NCBI GenBank assembly: GCA_018343915.1
Contig: JABRWF010000005.1
Location: forward strand, 1,771,001-1,835,000
Length of the DNA stretch: 64,000 nt
Reading direction: 5' to 3'
Origin: Agroathelia rolfsii
Lineage: Eukaryota; Basidiomycota; Agaricomycetes; Amylocorticiales; Amylocorticiaceae
Part shown: positions 24,396-36,599 of the stretch, piece by piece
How positions within the stretch are numbered: the stretch's first letter is position 1
How the letters are laid out: every line of letters starts with the position of its first letter
The notes under the pieces: model-generated
The model's input: the letters and a program-made list of their open reading frames with translations, nothing else
What the model was told of the DNA's origin: nothing
Database searches by the model: none
Translations under genes and position numbers: made by a program

Positions 24396-27221
24396 TTTCG
24401 TCATCTGGCCTCTGACGACGTGTTAGCTTTCCTATTTTGAATCTGTGTTCAAGCTGTATTTTTACGTTACTTCTTTTGTGGGTAAATATATGATATTGAT
24501 CGCTATCGCTGGATATATGCGCTACGCTGGGATATGCTCACAAGCGCTTGCCCATGATTTCCTCATCCGTATCCGTATCAATCACAGGATCAAGTATGCT
24601 GATCATCTACGCACTCTCTTTGATCTGTTGACGCTGCTATCCATTGCACATACCCATCAGCTTGCTTGTGTCGATAGCTGATTTGGAAGCTCATCAAAAG
24701 AAAGGGGCACTGTTATTCGAGGCAGCAAGTCCGGTGCGATCAACATAAGCAGAAGTCAATAACCATTGTTATGCGCCATTTGAGTCAATAACACCCATAG
24801 GTCACATGACCTGAATATATCACCATGCCATTACTCTTTAGGTAGTCAAATTTTACTTCAGCGACACAAAACATTGGATGGAAGAAATCATCCGCGTGCA
24901 TTGAGTTAGGGATCGATGGTTGCCGGTCGCAGATCAAAACACATGTAATGTATGAGTATATATTCACATATTAATTGAAAATTGTGAACAATAATATTGT
25001 CTTCCTCAAGTCAATGATAATATGCGCAGTTGCTTCTATCTCCCCGGATAAATCGACAGCAATTAAAAAGCGTCTTCAATAACAAGCGCAGAACGGTGGA
25101 GCATATGATCGGACTTTCGGCAAGCAGATTTATCTCTACGAAACCGTAAAAGCAACTGCTTGCTAGCAAGCATGGGGATTAGCATTGAAATAATTCAACC
25201 TCTGTCAATTATTAGCGCTATACCAGTACTTGGCGTGGCTTCATAGTACCGCCGTACCAGTGGCTATAAGCAAGGAGTTGGATTTGACTTGATTACTGAT
25301 CAGGCTCAGATGCGACAACTCGCAACGGAACAAGGTACAGAGGCGTATTACGCAATTGGCTTCCCATTCAAACGAGTGCACTAAGAGCGGACATCAGAGT
25401 CTACCTGCGGAAGCGCTGGATACGCCTAGTACCAGCGAGTATTGTAGCGAGTTGCGAGTCGCCGCCGACTCAGGTCGCCACGAAATTGAATTCCGGTTCC
25501 GGCCCGGAGGAAATTGACCTCAGGCCTTTGCACAGGTAACTGGTGGTCATTCGCGATCCGGATCCGTTCCCGTGCGCATAATTGTGTATTTGCCAGTGAA
25601 TAGATTTTTTTCGTTTTTACTTTTTTTTTTCCGCGGCTACACGCACAGGATAATATAATTGGCATCAGATTTACCGGAAAACTCAAGATAGTTCGATGTC
25701 GGAAGCTGTCGCTTGGACTCAAGTCCATCATGCATATACCATCAGTCCGACTCGGAGTGATTGCTAGACCATAATCGACATCCTTTCAATGCATTATGGA
25801 ATTCCCCTATTTCAAACATAAATGATACATAATTGTGATGTTTCGACCAAGACAATTTTTATAAATTTACTCTTGTGCTTGTTTAGCATGGGTATCTTAA
25901 GATTCTACGACATGTGGGAGTATAATCATACAGATACATATCTAAATCAATCCAAACGGCAAACGAACTCTATCTGACCTCTAACAAATTCAGAATTAAC
26001 CGATGCGGCTGAACTAGAATTGATTAGGGTTTTTTCAGGCTTCTCCTGTTCTAGACTTCTCCCCGGAGCAACGGAGCTACAGTTGAACCTTTCATAATCC
26101 ACACTAGCCCTCTTTACCCACATTTCCTCAAAGTCCGCATGATATATACATGAAAAAGTCCGCCGCCAGTTGTTTGATAAGTTGATGCCATGCACTCTTA
26201 GCCATGTTGTCTTGGCATTACTGATAAGTTTTACAATACGGGATATTCGGGTTTTGGCCGGCAGCGTGCTATAACTAGCTTCTCAGACGATGAGACACTC
26301 TGAGTCACACCGATAGCAATCGTCATTTTCGTTATATTCTCTGCCGGTGCATATAGGCTTTAGTAGTACTGTTGGTAGCCGATTCTTTTACTACCACTTC
26401 AACTCAAACCGTTCGTGCCAGAGTATCCACTCGACTTCTTCGGTGAACTAAAATTCCCAGACTTCCACAAAATCAAACTTCGCTTTCCTAGCGATCCCCG
26501 TCGACTGAAACCTGAGACCGAGTTTGATTCCGTCGAGCTGGCTTTTCCATGGCCCGAAGATAAATACATGACGGCAGGCTTAAGCGTGCCTTCCGTGGGG
26601 GATAGCAACGCTTGCTTCTTCACGCCATTTCTGACCATGTGACACTATGGCCTGATAGTCAAAATCTATTTTATATCAAGACATGATGGAAGTTGAATGC
26701 ATGATGAGATGTAAAAAAAAAATTATGACTGTAAATCTTACGTATCCCTCTAGAAGGGAATAACTGACCTGTCCGACTCGCACCAAAACGCTATGATGAT
26801 TATGGTAGTTCCGAGTCTCTACCGGCATTATGATCATTTCTGGAGTGAGTCCCTCCGCTTGATAACTTTCAAATGTCACATAGTATAATACCGCATTCAT
26901 TGTTTCACTCTGGCCAATGACTCAAACATATCCCAACTCCGACTCCCTGAGGTGAAGCGGCAGTGAATCACGCAGAGGTAATTTGATACGATACCCTAGC
27001 ACGTAGGTATCAACATATTGCCGTGATCCCTTTGTCTTTGGAATGAACCGACCATTCGATATCATGATCCTATATGTAGGCGTAGAGAGTGATCGTAGGA
27101 TGATACAAAGTTTTAAAGCTTTGTTCATTTATGCTTTGTACTAGTACATGTAATAGGACCCCAGATACTGTACATAGATGATTCAGATACTTCACATCTG
27201 TGACACTTCGCCTCAGCGGAT
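24396..27221. other. 2.8-kb gene-poor, AT-rich stretch
   Basis: No supported gene. Frames at 26399-26642 overlap on opposite strands and carry no recognised motif. I see no terminal repeats or transposase signature. The right end abuts the 3' end of the LanC-like gene. Confidence 0.5.
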
Positions 27222-28904
27222 TTAATAGTCGATGTCATCATATCCTGGCATCCCCATCCATATAGCTTGACTAGCTCGAGGTGAACCACTTTGATCTTGT
27301 AGCATTGCCAGCGACGCTGCCCAAGCGCAGCACATGCCACCTAAGCCTTCGTACAAACTCCATCGGCGATCGGGGACTTGCATTTCCCCTCGGCGGGTAA
27401 ATGACTCCCAGTCTGTTGCCAGATACGCGAGGTGAATAGCACGCTGCATGCACAACTCCGCTAAAGCGCGCATACTTTCATCATTTTCCTGCATTGAACA
27501 AGCCTTGGAAGCAGCCAATAATGTGAAGACATTACCAGCCACCCCATGGCATAGTCCAACTCCCTTGCGGAGAAGACCTTTCTCATATACAACATTGGTT
27601 CCTGACTGTAATGCGGATGCGATAGAAGATTTCAAATTGTGAGAGAGTGATGATGCAATGGTTTTAGAGGTGGCCGAACGCCGCAAAACAAGGGCGAGCA
27701 AAATTATGACGCCCGGTGCACCATGACACCATCTGTATGGGGGAACGGCGAAGCTAATGAGCTACAAAAGAAAAAAAGTAATCACGCTAATGAAACGAAG
27801 ATAAATACACACTGGATCATGTCTTCCGATATATGTTCTGTAGTATCTACAGGCGCCTTAGTAGGCCAGTTTCCGTGGCGATCTTGTAGAGCAAGGAGCC
27901 AGGAAATCGTATCCATGATTACTAGCAGATGAGGCCGGATAATTTGAGGAGGTGCCGAGAGTAGCATTTGTAGGATGCCAGCTGTTTGCGATGATATTAG
28001 CATATTCAAGCAAGCATTACATGTTTTCATAGTACCAACCTACGCCATGAGCACCACCAAGATAGAGTTTTCCATGCCAGGACCACATCAGGGGCGGTGC
28101 TTCATTCCCTCTTTGCGATAATTGATTTTTGAACGCTATTGCCGCGGCCTTTCCCCTAGCCACAATGTCGTCAACTAGAGACTGTATAACCTCTAGCGAA
28201 ATAATTTGATTTAGCGCAGGAAGTTTGTCGGCGTTTCCACATTTTGTGTGGAATAAACGAAGGGCAAGGAGGGCATAGAGTACCCCCGCACGTCCATACA
28301 AGACTTCGCACCCGTCACCCGGGTCGGTGTTATCATTCTGCTTGCGTAGCTCGCTTGTGCTGGCATTCGCTGCATCTGCAACAATGTTAAGAGATGCGGA
28401 TACCGATTTGTCATCAAAATACGACTCCTGTCTGTGTAGTTCACAGAGCAAAACAAGTGTCGCTACACCCGTAGAAGTCTCAAGGAAAGCAGCGTGAGAT
28501 GCGTCAAGTATGCGGCTGAGCGGTGAGCTATTCCTCATAGATAAACTCTGCACCAGGAGGTGCTTGGCGCTATCTAGAAAAGATTCGTTGTCCATAGAAA
28601 GGTTTTGAAGTGAAATACTGGCGAAATAGATGTTCATGAGTGCAATACCTTGAAATAAATAAGCAGTATTCGGAATTTTAGTTTTAGAAGACTGAAGTTT
28701 CCATAAGCATGGTGCTCTCAGTTTACCTTCAACTCCAATATAGACACTTCCTGTGGTTGTCCTCTGATCCAGGTAGTGTTCCATAATCTTTCGTACACCC
28801 GCCTCGAGAGAGGCCTGCATCATTTGGTGTGCGCCGTTGATATCGACTGGAGGCTGTCCATTGTGTTTGATATATCGCGTTGTATGTGTGTAGGGACGAG
28901 ACAT
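27222..28904 (-). CDS. LANCL: LanC-like (LANCL) zinc protein
   Basis: Eukaryotic LanC-like proteins share the fold of bacterial lanthionine cyclases; mammalian members add glutathione to dehydroamino acids. Exons 28040-28904, 27813-27981 and 27222-27732 sum to 1,545 nt, or 514 residues, in frame. The alpha/alpha-toroid repeats show as recurrent Gly motifs: YLGGAHGVAGIL, then IQWCHGAPGV with the first zinc Cys, then GLCHGVAGN with the second Cys and the His ligand, and later YEGLGGMCCAWA. All three zinc ligands are therefore present. It is somewhat longer than the 400-450 residues typical of LANCL. Two in-frame Met codons lie near the start; I use 28904. It is divergent from the zf-4CXXC gene. 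There is no nearby lanthipeptide precursor, so a lantibiotic role is not supported. Confidence 0.9.
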
Positions 28905-29570
28905 ATTGGTTCAATGACAAACCGTAGGGCTCATGTATGTATTTGCCGCCGTAGCCTATATAGTCACTGTAGGTCATTCCGGGCCTAAGTTGAGGATCTT
29001 CCTTTAATTTGATCACCAAGTCAATTGAAGCCGTTCACTCACGTCATGAGCCACTTGAGCCACCTTATGTAATCAAAGACCAATCGTAGTGATGCTGGAC
29101 TGTCAATTAGATCGCCTTCCTCCTGAGCTATGCAATATGTATTAGATCAATGCTAGAACCAAGATGCAAACAAGAAGCGGTGGAGATGGGTTGCGCCTGT
29201 ACCATTTCGGATTATGTCATGGTATGTCTAAGAAACTCCAGGTGGCATGATGGGACAACGCAACAACGTTGTTTTATTGGGATCCATCTGGACTAGAGAC
29301 ACCGGTGGGACAAATGTGCAGAATAGGCACAATCCATCAACATTGGATTTGCTATGTCTGAATGCCGTAGCACGGATTGTGTGAATGTCGAGTTACGTAT
29401 GCAGTGCAAAACATGCTGGGCGCCTAAATGGTAGCGTCAATTTACGCTTGTTTGACTGTCACACTGATCTTGCATGTAAACCATCGTACTCGCTCATAAT
29501 CCTGGGTACAGCCTCTTATGAGAACACTCTAGCCCTGGTTGGATACTTTCATCATAAACTTCTCTCATAA
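28905..29570. promoter_or_regulatory. Divergent LANCL/zf-4CXXC intergenic region
   Basis: The 666-bp interval separates two divergently read genes. No distinct element is recognised apart from ordinary AT-rich segments. Confidence 0.5.
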
Positions 29571-32500
29571 ATGACCCGCTGGTCCTCTCTGAGCGGTCGG
29601 AATGGCAGTCAAAGCTCGACTGCAACCCAATCACCGCGTGATAGTCCTCATAAACGCTCATCATATTCGGTTACTTCCCAAAGTTCAAGTGTCTCACGAA
29701 TTCACGGTATTGAAGAACACGGTCTTGCAAATTTAGGCCTATTTGGTCAAATACATGACGGTCGAACTATGGGAAACACGGATCGACCGCCCCGCGCGTC
29801 GCCTTTCAAGAGACCATTGGTTCCAAAAGTGCATCCATCGCCTGTAACTGCTACCATTTACTTATGCCCTGACTTAATCTAACTGAACCCCTATCCAACT
29901 TCTTCCCTGCATATTCTCGCATTGTATACAATTGTGCAGTCCAATCCCCCGCCGATAGCCACGCAAGGACCATTGGATACAGTTATCCCTATCGTTGACA
30001 ATAGATCATCGGCGCCTTTGCTTTTGAATAGCACAGATATAAATCGAACAGGTAGACAAAGTCACATTGCAGAAGCCTTTGTTTTACGAATTATTGAGTA
30101 TAGCACTAATATCGCTAGCTGAATATTCCACTTCGGCGCTCACAAAAAACTGCCCCCCTATACACCAAGACAACCGGACAATATCTCAAGCCGAGAATTT
30201 TCTCCCAGTAAGTACTTTTCTCAAAACGGCTCCTCTTGATGTCCCCTCTGGTATGTGATACGTTGAGCTACACATACCAGGAGTGTTTGATGTACTCTTT
30301 CAACAACTATCCTCTTTCACATTCCAGATCTCATGAACTATTTACTGCAGAATTCGACTGAATCATCATTTACTCGTGCTTCTATTCCACTTTCATCTCG
30401 AGAGTCGACGATTGAGTTGATATTGATTCAACCTCGCCTTAATGAACCCATCTCACCGTCTGTTGACACGCTCACTGACCCCAACCCGATTTCGGTTGAG
30501 ACAGAATCAAGAGCTATATCCATATCTAGTGACTCAACTCCAGTAAGTTCGTGTGCAGCTTTTGAAGCATCGTCAACTGATTTTAAGTATGGTTTTGAAG
30601 GGCCCAGCGCGTGCCACTTCTAGCCTTGCTCATGAAACACCACGCGCTTCAATGTCCCAGCCTTTCAGACGGAAAGCGCCAGACAACGAGGTCCAATCCC
30701 TATCATCAAGCGTCACTTTGGGAAGCCTACGTATGACAACTCGGGATAGTAGCCCAATTGAAATTGGACCTATTGTCCCCGCACCCACTGACCATCCCAG
30801 ATCAAAATCCACTGGGAAGGCAAAAATGGTCATGGACTGTGTTGAACTGCCGATTTTACCCTTGTCTCAAAAGAAGCTTTATGCATATCAAGCTTCCAGA
30901 TCGGCCCAGAAAGGGGAATCGTCGTTAAAACGCAAACGTTCTACATGCTTCAGTTCCGATGAAGGAGCTATCGTTGATCTTACATCACCAGAACCCGTGC
31001 CCCTAGTATCAGACTTTGTATCTTCGGGTTTTTCGTCTGTCTCACGAAGGCAGACTGAAAAGGCCAAGGAAAAAATGGCAGAAACTACCCGGATATCCCG
31101 AAATGAGACGTTGGACGCAGAGAAAGGGCTGGTCTTCGACCTAGCGCTCTCATCCGGAACACAAGACATCAAAGTAGAAGAAGATTTCCAATCGCCGTCT
31201 CGGCCAGGATGTGCCTTTCAGCAGGCATCTGAGGACCAGATTCAATCTGTGACTGTCATAGCATATGAAGACCGTGCCATAGGGCCTTCATCCGAAGAGG
31301 CTTCCGTCTCACAAACAATTAAGAGAAATCCCAGAGTCCCTCCCCCTCCACTGCTGCGTCCCAGAGCACCTGAAAAATCTACATCTCCCCCTCATGTTTC
31401 GAAGAGTTCTACCGGAGCAGGTGACCCCTCTCTTCAGCCCCTCGAGAAATCCTCGCCTGTATCTATCAAGTCACAGACACCAGTATCGACCCGCCTATTG
31501 GTAATGTCCTGTAATACTAGGCAATCAAGGTCCTACTCCGTCGAAAATGAAATGGGGTCGGGTTCCGAGAACTTCATACTGGATCTCTATCAGCCATACT
31601 TCATCTCCAAAAGATCCCTCACCATCAACGCACGTCATATATTGGACCGCTCGCAACTCTCAGTGCATTCATCGACATTCCTGGCCAACCTGGCCGATGA
31701 TGCAGGTGACACCGAAAATTCTGAGGATATCCCTGCAGCGTGGATGTACTTCCCTCACCTGGCTATCTCAGGGGCTTCGACACCCTCGCCTTCACCAGAA
31801 TCCCACTCACCAGAGGAGTCTATAAATTTGTCAACGCCTTTAAACATCGCTGAGAAAATCACGTCCGTAATGTCGCTGGAAAATGCATCTATCTTCGACG
31901 GAAACCAGAACAATGCATTGCCTAGCACTTCACACTTCATATCTTCAGCTCTTGAACAATCGTCCTTAGATTATCTGGGACCGGACGATTTGCAGGACTG
32001 GCTCGTCAATGAGAATCACCCGTCCTTCAATCTGCCTGATAGTACGATGAATGACACGCTTCAACCCGAGTTCTTATCTAAGGAAACATCCCACACTGCC
32101 AATGAGATATCAACATCTCTCGAAACTGTGTCAACTTCGCCTATCGCTGCCCTTGATGAGGGGAACTCCCTCTCTACTCTGATTGACGTTTGGGACTCTC
32201 GCAGCACCAGCACACATCTGCAAGGTAATATCTCTGTGGACACTGAATCCCATTCCTCCAGCGTGTCGTTATTCGAATCAGACAATCAGACTATGACCAC
32301 TGTCGATCCATCGCTGCTGGGGGGCGCCAACATCGCGTTACCGGATTCCTTGACTACAATCGTACCCGTATCGAAGCCATCCTCTCGCTCGCCGTCGCCT
32401 TCTTCCTCTCGCTCATCGACTTCATCACCACCCCCCTCGCTACCGGATCGTTTTCTACCCGAACCTGAGTTGCTGGTAACTCAGCGAAGGTCTGCCAGAG

Positions 32501-33775
32501 AGCGCAAGGCATCGTACAAGATGTCGTACGCTCTGTCATCCCGGTCGCCCTCACCAGCTCCTATCCAGAAACTTGGGCAGCGAATACACTCAAAAAGCCC
32601 CTCGAAGCGAGGGCCGCCATCAGCTGAGACTCCCCTTTCAGATATAAATGCCAAGCCATTACATCGTGGGCGGTGGAAAATAGTTGAATACGACGACATC
32701 GAGGTTGAGCCAACCTTTTGCCATCAATGTCGGCGAAAGACAATATATCCCAAGATGAAGTGTAGTCGTATAGTCCAAGGCAATTTATGCGGGAAGCGCT
32801 TCTGTATAAAATGCTCGGAAAGGTAACCAGCAACTTTTCTCATCCTCCAGAAATATCTTTACTGATTTTGATCTCAGATATCCCGACATCGATTTCGATC
32901 CTTGGATTACCGACTTCGTCTGTCCTTTCTGTGATGAATATTGCAACTGTACACAATGCTGTGCTAAGCGAGGCGTGCCTTATCTTTCATCTGCGAAGGG
33001 TGATTTCCAGAGGTCCCTCCAAAACTTGCAACGGAGTCAAGCTCACATCCCTGTTATGCCCGCAAAGTCCCCGCCGCCGACGCCCCGGAAGCACACACCG
33101 CCTACCAGTGCCCAACCCGAGAACACCGAGTTCAACACGAGACTCTGCGGTACGATGTATGACTTAGACAGCAATTTTATTTGTGAGATCCAAGATGGGC
33201 TGCCCGTTCTTCCGGACCATATGATCTACCCAGGTCGCATAGAAGCAGAAGCCTTCTTTGCTGGTACAATGAAGATAACGCCTGTAAAGAGAAAACGCCG
33301 TCGCATATTTGTAGGCGAGCCGCAACCTTCCTGGCATCTTGCTGATGAGCCAGAAGAGTACTTCTTTGTTGGCCAGCAACGTAAACATTATTTGCCACCC
33401 GAACAAAACATGGCCACCGCCGGTCCAACTTACGTCGGTAAATCCAGCGTTTTCAAACAAAATTATATCAACCTCTCTTGGGAACTCGATAATGATCCCT
33501 TGGAGAGTGACCCGTCAATGTCATCTTCCCCAGTTCCATCAGACGTCAGCTCTTCTCTTTCGCCTCCTCCTGAGCATTTGGTTTGGCGGCCTTACCACCT
33601 CCTCGGCCCGCCTTCGCCCAATTCTTCACCAAGCACCTCGCGCAGCGGCTTTGACGGCCACAGCGGATTTTACATCAACATCACATCACAACAACAAAAA
33701 AATCTTAATCCAAATTTTGTTTTCTCTCACGATCTCATTCTCAAAGCACTCAATGGTCTTCAATCTGAGCAATAG
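29571..33775 (+). CDS. zf-4CXXC_R1 (CDCA7-type) zinc-finger protein
   Basis: Exons 29571-29843, 29940-30051, 30119-30207, 30351-30542, 30601-32822 and 32878-33775 sum to 3,786 nt, or 1,261 residues. The first 950 or so residues are Ser/Pro-rich and low in complexity. Near position 32500 there is a basic RRSARERKASYKM stretch. Then comes a Cys-rich domain: CHQCRRKT, MKC, CGKRFCIKCSERYPD, CPFCDEYCNCTQCCAKRG. This is the pattern of the zf-4CXXC_R1 domain (monoamine-oxidase-A repressor R1, CDCA7), which in animals binds DNA and recruits the HELLS remodeler. The domain is split by one intron after the SER motif. A role in chromatin or DNA methylation is inference. No JmjC domain is seen in the remaining C-terminal part. 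Confidence 0.85.
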
Positions 33776-34439
33776 TTCAATGTCTTGATTTTCTCGTGAT
33801 TAGCCTATCAATTTTTCATATGATACCATGTGTACATCCATCCATTTACCTCAAGTCATACTAATTACTAGATTCACTAGCTCGTTCTTTCTCTCGCGCG
33901 TCATTTATTGTTCCCCATTATCACGGTTATAAATGCAATATGTTTGTTCTCGCGAAAGCCCACGATTGCACCATAGGCATTTAGTGTGCACGCTCCAGAT
34001 CTATGTTTCCTCTTCCTTCAATTTCTCAGTGCCTCGAGTTTTAACAACCTACAAATTCACCACTGCGACCTTGGTCATCGAGGATGCCGTTATCTGAATG
34101 GATACGCAGTATCTGATAATGCGTTCGGCTGGGTCATTCTTGACGTCGGTGCGTCCGTTTCTGCGCTTCCGCAAGGGAATAACTGACCTTTGATACCGCC
34201 CCTAAAGATGTAGATGCAACGTCATTTAAGTACAGTTCGGGTATTATCGATCACTGGTCTTGTTTTGACTGGCATATCTGGGCCTGCAGCCATATTGTAT
34301 CTCGAACGGCTCGAAAGCAGAAAATCTCGAGACATAGCTGATCACAGTTCTTGTTGACATCCGCTGAGTCGTACGTTCAAAAATAGTATACTAGGGTCAT
34401 CAAATATCGCAGCTTTATGCTAGTGATGACTCATTTAGG
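33776..34439. other. Intergenic stretch before the tandem duplication
   Basis: Nothing recognisable as a gene. It contains the 3' flank of the zf-4CXXC gene and leads into the first unit of a degenerate tandem duplication. Confidence 0.45.
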
Positions 34440-36010
34440 CTAGGTTTTTTTTTTTCGCTTCCGCTCCGTTGGCGCACATGTATTATTTGTAAGTATCTAT
34501 ACTCTGATACCAATGGAATAATCCTGACGTCTAGGTGTTTCGTCATCCCGAGCACTGCCATACTTCCTCCCAGCGCCATCTGGCCAACAATTTCTGTATA
34601 ACGCTCGACATGCTGTAATATGATCTCTGTATCCTCTGAGCTTAAATTAGATTATTGGCAGCACCTACATATAGTCTTCCGGTTCATTCTCAGGGAATGA
34701 AATGAAATGACTAAGACCTTTTTCTATCTGTACTGCCTTTCGTTCTTGGGAAAATAGGAGTACTGATTGTCTTGAAGCATAGTATAAGTATCAACATATT
34801 GTGTACTGATTTACCACGCAACGTCTATCTGCTGTCCAATATCTCCTGATCCCTCCGATCCGCTATATCTTCTGACCAAATCGTTGTTCCGAGCCTCGTT
34901 AACTGGACCGAGCTCCATTTAACGGCCATACTCAAGGCCACTAAGCCGGAAGCCGTCTCCGAAGCCATTCACAACTTTTTTTTGCCGAGGATGCTCGAAT
35001 CACTGTCAATGGAAAGAACATCTCAAGTTATGAATATGTCCAAAATGCAGCCACATTCATCGATAAAGAGGGCGTCGAGGTGAGCTGTGATGCGACAGTG
35101 GGTATTCCAAAGGACCAGAAGGAGCCGACAAAGGTATAAATTCTATATTGTTGCTTGTTAGCAAAATTGCGTCATCTTATATACCATTTTTTTCTCTTAT
35201 ACAGGCGGGAACTGTGGGCCTTTCTTATGAAGCCGGGGTAGACAGTGATCTCCTAGTTTTCGGTGCACATGAAACCCGCAAAGTTTCATCTTCATTAATG
35301 TAATGTTAGCATTTTTACCTTTTGAAAGTAAGAGCTTACTAATACCACTCCCTTTTTCAGCATTGAGCAGGAGCATTTGCCTCCTGTTGTTGAGCAGCTC
35401 ACTGACAAGCGCACGTCAAAGTTTTGAACCAAGTATACTTGGAATCGCCTGTTCAGATCCCGATCCCCAATCCTAGCGGACTGATCCAGCATTGAACAGA
35501 AGTTGCTATAGTGTCTGGAACTTTATAACTAAACAGAGTTATTGTGTTTACCGTTGCTAGTGTAGCATGTTGTATGTCTGAATACACTCGAACCACTGAT
35601 AGTCCATAGTGATCGGTAGTACCAAACAATATAAATTAGGCAAATAGGGAGCTATGAGTTGTGCACCAGTTTTCCCTGCATACGAACTCTGTTGTGCCAA
35701 GACACTATGGGGTAGGGACAGACGGGGGTATGAACTATCAGAGGTTCTATTGTATACAACATAATGTTAATATGAATATATGTCCAGTAGTACTATAGAA
35801 TGGCATACATGTGGTACCACCAGACACCAGAGGTGCCGTTTCTAAGGTATAAAATAATTATTAACATCCGAGTATACTAGTAATATGGTGAACAATTTTG
35901 TCACGCACATAACCTGGCAATCATCGTGATGGCGACCTAGACTCCGAATATCCGAGTTGGAATCAGGATTGCCACTTAGTCCGCGGCTACCTACCCATCC
36001 AGTATATCCC
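34440..36010. repeat. Tandem duplication, unit 1
   Basis: This unit resembles 36600-38395. Shared blocks include the promoter (CTGTACTGCCTTTCGTTC against CTGTACTGCCTTTTCCTTC), the segment GTTAACTGGACCGAGCTC, the 3' exon of the enclosed gene, and at about 35900-35990 a copy of the region just before cytidine deaminase (ACCTGGCAATCATC). The similarity is interrupted and diverged, so the event is old. Boundaries are approximate. Confidence 0.7.
34865..35495 (+). pseudogene. NTF2/SnoaL-like gene relic, copy 1
   Basis: Aligned with copy 2, the start codon is ATA at 34865 instead of ATG. The N-terminal part (QIVVPSLVNWTEL) is followed by a run of eight T at 34976-34983 that throws the frame. After the shift a clear protein segment continues: FAEDARITVNGKNIS, then after an intron GTVGLSYEAGVDSDLLVFGA. 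A second shift lies near 35418-35421, after which VLNQVYLESPVQIPIPNP is read to a stop at 35495. The middle resembles NTF2/SnoaL-like folds common as hypothetical proteins in mushrooms; that family call is tentative. A lost start and two shifts mark it as broken, unless the T-run shift is a sequencing error. Confidence 0.7.
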
Positions 36011-36599
36011 TCACAAGTTAACTCCAACGTTAGGCGCATACTAAATACCTACTATCTGAAAACAACTCAAAATCCATGTAAATCATTCGTGACAAACTGC
36101 CTTTCAAACGTTTCATGCAGATCTCATGCCTAACTACGAGAACGCCACGCATACACCTACCCATTGGTATCTTTCTTGTAAGGCACTAATCCTGGACTTT
36201 GTGACACGGTAGGTTTTCTCGAACATCGTTCATGATCCCTTATTATTGCAGTCATAAATGTGCCATGTACCATTCTTATTGCGCTATTGAACTTCCGGTG
36301 CATATTCCCCAGGTCTACGCTCTTTGATCTGTCGGCTAGAGATCTGCTGCTGGACTATATATTTTTGTATCTTGCAAGGATATCTGTCTCGTGTCCCTTC
36401 GAAGGCCCAGGAATTTCATTGCCTCTGAATGTGTAATTTGATCAAAGCAATACTATAGTAAACCCATACAACTCAGGTGACATGAGATTGTTATTGAATA
36501 ATTCATGTTTCATCAACCTTTATTACTAAATCTTGCCAGTATAAGTATCAAATAGGCAAGACCGAATTGTCATTCAAGGCACGTCCCTTAACCAATAGT

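Noticed and set aside
26399..26642. Overlapping 75-79 residue frames on both strands
   Set aside because: No motif, no splice context and no codon signal; mutual overlap on opposite strands is a chance pattern.
27222..28904. A lanthipeptide biosynthetic locus around the LanC-like gene
   Set aside because: There is no dehydratase, precursor peptide or transporter nearby; the neighbours are unrelated, so only a LANCL-type role is supported.
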